Source: Butyrivibrio fibrisolvens
GTDB lineage: Bacteria; Bacillota; Clostridia; Lachnospirales; Lachnospiraceae
DNA length: 64,000 bases
NCBI RefSeq assembly: GCF_037113525.1
Contig: NZ_CP146964.1
Coordinates: 1-64,000, forward strand
Direction: 5' to 3'
Shown here: positions 59,146 through 64,000 of the stretch, in pieces
Layout: every line of letters begins with the position of its first letter
How positions within the stretch are numbered: position 1 is the stretch's first letter
The notes under the pieces: generated by a model
The model's input: the letters and a program-made list of their open reading frames with translations, nothing else
What the model was told of the DNA's origin: nothing
Databases searched by the model: none
Translations under genes and position numbers: made by a program

Positions 59146-59203
59146 GAGACAAAAGACGACTTTTAGTCGGAAAAATCGTGGAAAATGAGGATTACGAAGA
59201 ATT

Positions 59204-59232
59204 GACGCTTTATATATTTAATGATAAGATAC
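59204..59232 (+). promoter_or_regulatory. Promoter of the XRE regulator gene, abutting the IS
   Basis: TTGACG (59204-59209), a 17-nt spacer and TAAGAT (59227-59232) form a strong sigma-A promoter starting 12 bp beyond the IS right end. The sequence just downstream contains the dyad-rich GTATATATACATGTAC, a candidate operator for the XRE protein itself. Confidence 0.6.
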
Positions 59233-59300
59233 GTATATTAGTATATATACATGTACTGTGGATGTAGCATTTCAGTTTTTATGGAAGGATCATTTTATCA

Positions 59301-59651
59301 ATGCTTATAAGAGATCGTATATTTCAGAAACTTGATGAACTGGATATGACACAGAAGGAGTTTTCTATAAGAACAGGTATACCCCAGACTACTATCAGTG
59401 ATTGGCGTAAGAAGAGGACTAATCCAACAGCAGAGAAGATAATGGTGATTTGCAAGGTGCTTGATGTCACACCGGAGTGGCTTCTTTCTGGGATTGAGCC
59501 GCAAGGAGACAGAGGTAACCCCCAGAAATGGTATGCTATAGATTCTGAAACTGAAGTTGGTAGATTAGTAGTAACTTTTAATGCTATGAATCATGGAATG
59601 CAGGAGAGGCTTCTAGGCTATGCGGAGGCACTTTCTAAAATGAAATTTTAA
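59301..59651 (+). CDS. XRE family transcriptional regulator
   Basis: A 116-residue protein with a standard XRE helix-turn-helix (about 4-64: IFQKLDELDMTQKEFSIRTGIPQTTISDWRKKRTNPTAEKIMVICKVLDVTPEWLLSG) and a short C-terminal helical region probably for dimerisation. GGAAGGATC lies upstream of the ATG. Single-domain XRE proteins of this size often repress their own gene or a neighbouring mobile-element gene. The next gene, 116 bp downstream, is the nuclease-family protein. Whether they form a unit is unclear. Confidence 0.85.
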   Translation: MLIRDRIFQKLDELDMTQKEFSIRTGIPQTTISDWRKKRTNPTAEKIMVICKVLDVTPEWLLSGIEPQGDRGNPQKWYAIDSETEVGRLVVTFNAMNHGMQERLLGYAEALSKMKF

Positions 59652-59767
59652 TTTAAAATTCAAATACGTATAATAGGATTATTATAAAAGCACATTGAAT
59701 GCAAGTTTTTGACATATAGCTTGCTAACAATAAATATAAATGCAATAATCGGAGTAAGAGAAGGAAT

Positions 59768-60727
59768 ATGGACACAAATTTATCCCAGACTATAGATATT
59801 ACTACTGAAAGAGCCAGATACGATGAATATATAAAAGAGATTTTATCTGACAAGCAGATTTTGGCTAGAATATTAAAATATACTCTTGAAGAATTTCAAG
59901 ATACAGATATAGATACTATAATTGCCAATATAGATGAACCAGAAGTTTCAAAAGTTAGAGTAGAACCAGGGCATACCAATACAGAGACTATAAAAGGGGC
60001 ACCCACTGAAGATAATGTGCCTGGCGAAGGGAAGATTTTCTTTGACATAAGATTTTCAGCTTATTCCAAGGATGAGCTTATCAAGATTCTGATTAATATT
60101 GAAGCTCAGAAGAGCACGAATACATCAAAGCTAGGATATCATCTTGATAACAGAATAATTTATTATCTGGGACGAATGATATCAGCCCAAAAGGAAGTAG
60201 AGTTTGCAAAGTCGGATTATGATAACTTAAAGCCTGTAAGAAGCATATGGATATGCATGGATGCAGGTGATAATGAAGATTCTATTAATCGTATTAGATT
60301 TGTACAAGATACTGTATTTGGAAAAGATATAGAGTTTTCTAACATTAATAAGGTTCAAGGCATTATAATAAGGTTAAGAAGTAATGAAAATGTTGCAGAA
60401 TCGAGGAATTCACTTATAGCAATGCTTGAAGAGCTTCTAAAAAGAGAACCTGTGGATATTAAGAAGCAGCGTTTGTCAGAAAATTTTGGACTAATGATGA
60501 GCGTAGATACTGAAAGGAGACTTGGTGATATGTGCAATTTAAGTCAAGTTCTAATAGATCAGGGAGAAGAAAAAGGAAGAGTAAAAGGAAGAGAAGAAGG
60601 AAGAGAAGAAGGGAAAGTAGTAGCCAGATTTGAGGATGGCATGAATATAGAAACAATTGCTCATAAATCACAGCTGTCTGTTGAGAGGGTTAAGGCTATC
60701 CTGAAAGAGGAAGGACTTATATCTTGA
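59768..60727 (+). CDS. PD-(D/E)XK nuclease family (Rpn/transposase-like) protein
   Basis: The 319-residue protein resembles the PD-(D/E)XK nuclease 'transposase' family that is abundant in gut Firmicutes and includes Rpn recombination-promoting nucleases. Markers are an N-terminal helix bundle (DKQILARILKYTLEEFQDTDID), the nuclease strand FFDIRFSAYSKDELIKILINIEAQK (D...ExQ motif), then RIIYYLGRMISAQK, and a C-terminal basic tandem repeat (GRVKGREEGREEGK) before a short HTH-like end (IAHKSQLSVERVKAILKEEGL). The tail repeat is encoded by purine-rich tandem DNA and may vary in length between strains. Function in the host is not established. Confidence 0.8.
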   Translation: MDTNLSQTIDITTERARYDEYIKEILSDKQILARILKYTLEEFQDTDIDTIIANIDEPEVSKVRVEPGHTNTETIKGAPTEDNVPGEGKIFFDIRFSAYSKDELIKILINIEAQKSTNTSKLGYHLDNRIIYYLGRMISAQKEVEFAKSDYDNLKPVRSIWICMDAGDNEDSINRIRFVQDTVFGKDIEFSNINKVQGIIIRLRSNENVAESRNSLIAMLEELLKREPVDIKKQRLSENFGLMMSVDTERRLGDMCNLSQVLIDQGEEKGRVKGREEGREEGKVVARFEDGMNIETIAHKSQLSVERVKAILKEEGLIS

Positions 60728-60745
60728 TTTCGTATTAGAAAAGCG

Positions 60746-60786
60746 CTGCTCTACCTGTTGTTATAGCGGTAGAGCAGTTATTATTT
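60746..60786 (+). terminator. Terminator after the nuclease-family gene
   Basis: CTGCTCTACC pairs perfectly with GGTAGAGCAG across a 12-nt loop and is followed by TTATTATTTT. Confidence 0.75.
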
Positions 60787-60845
60787 TCAATATATCTGTG
60801 CATCTATGAATTAATCTGTAAACAATTTTAAAGAGGCAACCAAGT

Positions 60846-61538
60846 ATGAGACTAATATTTGTAAGACACGGCGAACCCAATTATGAAAACGACTGCCTGA
60901 CGCAAACAGGCAGAGAACAAGCTATCAAAACAGCCGAAAGGCTTAAGAACGAAAATATCAGAGCCATATACTCATCTCCAATGGGCAGAGCTATAGAGAC
61001 AGCATCTTTTACAGCCAAAGATCACGGCCTTGAAATTGAGAAGCTTGATTTCATGCATGAGATCTGGTGGGGAGATAAGGACAAGGACAGCAGCGAGAAG
61101 ATTCCACTTAATGGACATCCATGGTCAATTGCTTACAATGTGCTGACAGAGTCAGATGACTATGTTGCAGGTGATAAGTGGAAAGAGCATCCATTTTTTA
61201 AGAACAACATTTGTATGGACTATTTTGATAGGATAAACCAGGGAACTGATGATCTTCTCAGGAAGTACGGATTAGAAAGAGAAGGAAGCTTTTACAGATG
61301 CGTGGAAGAAAATGACGATACGATTGCTATTTTTGCCCATGGAGGGTCAGGCGCGATCATGTTTTCACGCCTTTTGGCTATCCCGTTTCCAATAGTACTT
61401 ACAACTCTGCCTTATGGCTTATGCTCAGTGTCAGTTTTTGAATTTTCAGCTCTTAAGGGTGAGATGACGATCCCAAGGCTGGATATTTTTAATGATATGA
61501 AGCATCATGATAACCACAGCTTAAAATATGAAATGTAA
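60846..61538 (+). CDS. Histidine phosphatase family protein
   Basis: The 230-residue cytoplasmic protein of the phosphoglycerate mutase-like superfamily has the catalytic RHG motif at the N-terminus (LIFVRHGEPNYENDCLTQTGREQA), the second arginine in YSSPMGRAIETA, the acid in the HEIWW region and the second histidine in IAIFAHGGSGAIMFSRLL. All catalytic residues are present. Likely activity is hydrolysis of a small phosphoester; the family is too broad to name one. AGAGG lies upstream of the ATG. A strong terminator follows. Confidence 0.88.
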   Translation: MRLIFVRHGEPNYENDCLTQTGREQAIKTAERLKNENIRAIYSSPMGRAIETASFTAKDHGLEIEKLDFMHEIWWGDKDKDSSEKIPLNGHPWSIAYNVLTESDDYVAGDKWKEHPFFKNNICMDYFDRINQGTDDLLRKYGLEREGSFYRCVEENDDTIAIFAHGGSGAIMFSRLLAIPFPIVLTTLPYGLCSVSVFEFSALKGEMTIPRLDIFNDMKHHDNHSLKYEM

Positions 61539-61542
61539 ATAT

Positions 61543-61597
61543 AAAAACTATAAATACCTTAATCTTGTCAAAAGAGATTGAGGTATTTATAGTTTTA
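61543..61597. terminator. Long-stem terminator between convergent genes
   Basis: AAAACTATAAATACCTTAATCT pairs with AGATTGAGGTATTTATAGTTTT, with one G-T pair. The flanking A and T runs allow bidirectional function for the histidine phosphatase and aldehyde dehydrogenase genes. Confidence 0.85.
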
Positions 61598-61672
61598 ATG
61601 ACATTCCTATTACTTATGCCCGAATTTTATATAAATAGTATTGAGATTATAAGCATCATAGCTTGAATAGGT

Positions 61673-63076
61673 CTATTTTTCAAACATTTTGATCATCTTA
61701 AGTTTAATATCCTTGTAAGGATGCTCTCTCAGTGGCAGATTAAAGTGATTACTTCCAATAAGAACAGAGCAAGGATGTGTAAATTCCATAAATCCCCATT
61801 TTCCGTGATAAGCCCCCATACCGGAGTGGCCAGTGCCGCCAAAAGGAACGCCCTTTACCATCATATGAAGGCATACTTCGTTAATGCACCCACCGCCGAA
61901 CTGGCTTGATGACATTACCTTTTTTGCCCAATTAATGTTTTTAGTAAATATATAAAGAGCAAGTCCGTGTTCTCTCTTTGCAATAGTATCAAGAAGGCTG
62001 TCGATCTCGCTGTCCTTGTATGGAACAACAGGAAGAAGAGGATTGAAAAGCTCGTGATTAACTATAGAGTCTGTAGTCTTGCAGGGATATATTATGGTTG
62101 GCTCGAACTTAAGAGTCTGGCGATCGCCCTTTCCGCCGTATATAACCCTGTCTTTGTATTCATTACACTCTTTTTCGCACTTGTCGTAAGCGCCCTGGTT
62201 GATAAGGTGAGGATATTCGCCGTTAGTAAGCGCATATTTGCCAATCTGGCGCTCAAATTCGATTTTAAGTATTTCCAAAAAGCTCTCCGCAACTTCACTT
62301 GCGACAGCAACCTGATTTATATTGATGCAGATCTGACCACTGTTAAGCATCTTAAAAAATGAAATCTTTCTCGCAGCATCCCTAAGATCGGCATCTTTCC
62401 TTACTATGCACCAGTTTCCGTTCTCGCCGCCCAGCTCCAGCGCAACAGGAGTGAGGTTCTTTGAAGCCATCTCCATAACGTGTTTCCCAACCTTGGGAGA
62501 GCCTGTATAGAATATCTTGTCGAATCCTGCATCAAGGCACATATCCGCAACATCATGCCCGCCATCAAGTACAGCCACATATTTCTCTGGGAAAAGATCT
62601 GCGATCATCTTTTTAAGCAGAGCTGTAGAATGCATTGATTTGGAACTTGCCTTAATAACCGCAGTATTACCACCGGCAATAGCAGGAATCAGAACCCCGA
62701 TCGAAAGCGTAAAAGGGAAGTTAAAGGGACTTATGATAAGCGTATTGCCATAAGGCATCTTGTAAACCTTGGTAATGATACTCGGAAAGCAGGTAAGCCC
62801 GCTAAAATGCGTTTCAGGCTTCGCCCATTTGCCAAGTCCTTTAATAGTTTCATTGATCTCAAGGATCAAAGTGCCAATATCGCAAAAGTATGCCTCGGCT
62901 ATATGACGTCCAAGATCTTTTGTAAGCGCTTCCTCAATTTCCTTTTCATATCGGATGACACAGGCTTTTAACCTTTTGAGCTGCTTTATGCGAAAAGAAA
63001 TATCGAGTGTCTTTCCGGTTCTGAAAAACTGTCTTTGCTCTACTAATAAATCATCTACATAAGACTGTGATATCAT
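61673..63076 (-). CDS. Aldehyde dehydrogenase (class 3-like)
   Basis: This NAD(P)-dependent enzyme oxidises aldehydes to carboxylic acids. The 467-residue protein has the family landmarks: FNFPFTLSIGVLIPAIAGGNTAVIKASS (cofactor site), FYTGSPKVGK, VALELGGENGNW (general-base Glu) and LNSGQICININQ with the catalytic Cys. The short length and C-terminal FTHPCSVLIGSN...LREHPYKD resemble fatty-aldehyde or coniferyl-type class 3 enzymes. The open frame extends to 63202, but GGAGG at 63090-63086 places the start at the ATG 63076 (MISQSYVDDLL). The residues upstream are encoded by leader and structured-repeat DNA. Confidence 0.9.
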   Translation of the reverse strand: MISQSYVDDLLVEQRQFFRTGKTLDISFRIKQLKRLKACVIRYEKEIEEALTKDLGRHIAEAYFCDIGTLILEINETIKGLGKWAKPETHFSGLTCFPSIITKVYKMPYGNTLIISPFNFPFTLSIGVLIPAIAGGNTAVIKASSKSMHSTALLKKMIADLFPEKYVAVLDGGHDVADMCLDAGFDKIFYTGSPKVGKHVMEMASKNLTPVALELGGENGNWCIVRKDADLRDAARKISFFKMLNSGQICININQVAVASEVAESFLEILKIEFERQIGKYALTNGEYPHLINQGAYDKCEKECNEYKDRVIYGGKGDRQTLKFEPTIIYPCKTTDSIVNHELFNPLLPVVPYKDSEIDSLLDTIAKREHGLALYIFTKNINWAKKVMSSSQFGGGCINEVCLHMMVKGVPFGGTGHSGMGAYHGKWGFMEFTHPCSVLIGSNHFNLPLREHPYKDIKLKMIKMFEK

Positions 63077-63122
63077 AAGGAAACTCCTCCGTTTTTTTGT
63101 ATATATTAAAAATATGACGTAA

Positions 63123-63299
63123 GGGTCAAAAGTCATTTCGATTCGAGCTTGCTCGAAATCGAATATGAATTTATGACCCGCAAAACATGAGCAAAGTAGC
63201 ACGTAGTGCGGATTTGCGAATGTTTTAGGATTGTGAGAGTTTCGAAGAAACGGAACAATCCGTTAGTCATAAGGTGTCAAAAGGAACTTTTGACACCTA
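63123..63299. repeat. Four-hairpin structured intergenic element (type C)
   Basis: The gap upstream of the aldehyde dehydrogenase holds four hairpins in a row. They are 63123-63178 (GGGTCA...TGACCC with inner TTCGATTCGAGC/GCTCGAAATCGAA), 63182-63226 (AAAACAT/ATGTTTT with inner GCAC-GTA-GTGC), 63228-63261 (GGATTGT/ACAATCC) and 63273-63299 (AGGTGTCAAAAG/CTTTTGACACCT, perfect 12-bp stem with GAA loop). The series of hairpins recalls the elements at 1513 and 5842, but I find no long shared sequence with them. Confidence 0.5.
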
Positions 63300-63370
63300 C
63301 CTCAAAATATAAAAATGATTATCCATACTATATTTTATCTTAAAATTAATCTTACCATGCAAATGCCTAA

Positions 63371-63586
63371 AAAGGTACTGGAATAGCAATTCAGCTCTTT
63401 GCACCTAGTACAGGTCTTATTAACCTTGCGATCACAAAGCTTGGTGGTGAATCAGTTCCATTCCTTAATGAGGGTAGTCACTGGGTATGGACATATGTAT
63501 TCCTTGGTGTATGGCAGAGCTTTGGTTGGAATTCAATCGTTTATTTTGCTTCAATGGCAGGCATCAACTCAGAGTTGTATTTATAA
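63371..63586 (+). pseudogene. 3' remnant of a polysaccharide ABC transporter permease
   Basis: A frame without a start codon, immediately after a stop (63368-63370), encodes about 71 residues. They include GTGIAIQLFAPSTGLINLAI and VPFLNEGSHWVWTYVFLGVWQSFGWNSIVYFASMAGI. This matches the inner part of LplB/YtcP-type sugar ABC permeases near the EAA loop, where GVWQ.xGW.SI.Y.A..AGI is conserved. The true protein would have about 200 more residues upstream and about 70 more downstream; both are missing. An apparently native-looking terminator follows. Confidence 0.65.
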
Positions 63587-63626
63587 ATGCTTCGTATGTG
63601 CTTATTGCATGTACGAAGCATTTTTT
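63585..63626 (+). terminator. Terminator after the permease remnant
   Basis: ATGCTTCGTATGTGC pairs with GCATGTACGAAGCAT (including G-T pairs) around TTATT, followed by TTTTTTG. Confidence 0.75.
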
Positions 63627-63635
63627 GTATAAATG

Positions 63636-63750
63636 AAGTAGAATATTTGAAAGAAATAGAATATTTGAAAGAAGTAGAATATACAAAAGAAATAGAATAT
63701 ATAAAAGAAATAGTATATAAAAGAAGTAGATTTAAAAAAGTAGAATGTGT
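63636..63750 (+). repeat. Degenerate 18-bp tandem repeat upstream of cobQ
   Basis: About six units of the pattern RTAGAATATNTRAAAGAA run from the permease terminator to the cobQ leader, decaying towards the 3' end. In one frame they encode a hexapeptide repeat (EYLKEI, EYLKEV, EYTKEI, EYIKEI). That frame stays open to a TGA at 63815-63817, overlapping the cobQ ATG by 4 bp (ATGA). It has no convincing ribosome site, so I do not call a gene. Confidence 0.6.
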
Positions 63751-63813
63751 AAACGAAGAGAAAGGAATAATCCAGTTACTCTCTAAGAGTATTGGATTGT
63801 ATGTGACAAGATT

Positions 63814-64000
63814 ATGAGTTCTAGTTCTAAGGTGATCATGGTACAAGGTACAATGTCCAATGTAGGAAAAAGCCTATTAGTTGGCGGATTGTGCCGTGTA
63901 TTTAAACAGGATGGATATAGGGTGGCTCCTTTCAAGTCACAGAATATGGCTCTTAATTCTTTTGTCACAGAAGATGGATTAGAGCTTGGAAGAGCGCAGG
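63814..64000 (+). CDS. cobQ: Cobyric acid synthase (CobQ/CbiP), 5' part, truncated by the window end
   Basis: The first 62 residues read [28 protein letters not shown], then [19 protein letters not shown] and GRAQ. This is the unmistakable N-terminus of cobyric acid synthase, the glutamine-dependent amidase of cobalamin synthesis: a P-loop-like GTMSNVGKS and the family's [10 protein letters not shown]. The start at 63814 gives the usual short lead before MVQGTMSN; an ATG at 63838 is possible. There is no good ribosome site and no cobalamin riboswitch in the 190 bp upstream. Instead a degenerate tandem repeat precedes it. The gene continues beyond 64000. Confidence 0.88.
   Translation, partial: MSSSSKVIMVQGTMSNVGKSLLVGGLCRVFKQDGYRVAPFKSQNMALNSFVTEDGLELGRAQ

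Larger units (their letters stand above)
56250..59192 (+). mobile_element. IS1634-type insertion sequence with two passenger genes
   Basis: A 2943-bp element is bounded by 31-bp imperfect inverted repeats (56250-56280 and 59162-59192, 24 of 31 positions matching, inner block TTTCCGACTAAAAG identical). It is flanked by the perfect 5-bp duplication ATTAC (56245-56249 and 59193-59197). It carries an intact DDE transposase and, in the same direction, two small genes unrelated to transposases. Typical members are 1.5-2 kb, so the extra kilobase of cargo is unusual. Confidence 0.85.

Noticed and set aside
63077..63202. Longer start for the aldehyde dehydrogenase
   Set aside because: The added 42 residues come from the leader and hairpin element. 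GGAGG and the family's usual N-terminus fit 63076.
63636..63750. CRISPR array
   Set aside because: The units are 18 bp, contiguous and degenerate with no spacers, and no cas genes are present in the window.
63541..63846. Minus-strand frame of 101 codons over the tandem repeat
   Set aside because: Its composition (repeated SISFKYS-type segments) is just the repeat read on the other strand. It overlaps cobQ and has no ribosome site.

Overview
The window reads as the first 64 kb of a secondary replicon (large plasmid or chromid) of a low-GC Firmicute, most likely a Lachnospiraceae bacterium of the Butyrivibrio/Pseudobutyrivibrio type. Base 1 is the start codon of a RepB/Rep_3-type replication initiator. 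A parA-parB pair and a cluster of palindromic candidate centromere sites follow within 4 kb. The host assignment is inference. It rests on AT-rich codon use with strong GGAGG ribosome sites, a pyrophosphate-type phosphofructokinase, a giant secreted pectinase with wall-binding repeats, and a class B sortase with an SPxTG substrate. No rRNA or tRNA gene and no CRISPR array was recognised.

Layout. 1-4.6 kb: replication and partition (rep, parB, parA, candidate parS) plus an unknown gene. 4.6-20.6 kb: housekeeping and metabolic genes: a DUF3810 membrane metalloprotease-like protein, phosphoglucomutase, PPi-phosphofructokinase, a CstA peptide/pyruvate transporter, a MoxR ATPase with a VWA partner, O-acetylhomoserine sulfhydrylase, a ClC anion transporter and several unknowns. 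20.6-37.9 kb: a stretch between two apparently identical ISL3-family insertion sequences. It holds a heterodimeric ABC exporter, an SCP2-like protein with a histone-like tail, a flavodoxin and a 2089-residue secreted pectin methylesterase/pectate lyase. 37.9-42.3 kb: a 30-residue membrane peptide, DNA polymerase IV, a DMT exporter and a secreted 5'-nucleotidase.

42.9-55.3 kb is one polysaccharide operon. Its first part encodes Wzz, sortase B, an LCP ligase, an SPRTG-anchored surface protein and a BY-kinase. The second, visibly more AT-rich part encodes four glycosyl- or pyruvyl-type transferases, an acyltransferase, a Wzy-like polymerase and a Wzx flippase. No priming glycosyltransferase lies in it. 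55.6-64 kb: a VanZ-like protein, a complete 2.9-kb IS1634-type element carrying two passenger genes and flanked by a 5-bp target duplication, an XRE regulator, a PD-(D/E)XK nuclease-family protein, a histidine phosphatase, an aldehyde dehydrogenase, a decayed ABC permease and the start of cobQ, which runs off the window.

Between genes there are several multi-hairpin elements. Two of them (1513-1640 and 5842-5961 on the minus strand) share architecture and conserved blocks, while their stems differ in sequence yet stay paired. That suggests a dispersed structured repeat family. The most notable points for follow-up are this element, the passenger-carrying IS1634-like element, the ParA with an altered P-loop together with the palindromic candidate parS cluster, the sortase B/SPRTG pair inside the polysaccharide operon, and the pectin methylesterase-pectate lyase fusion.
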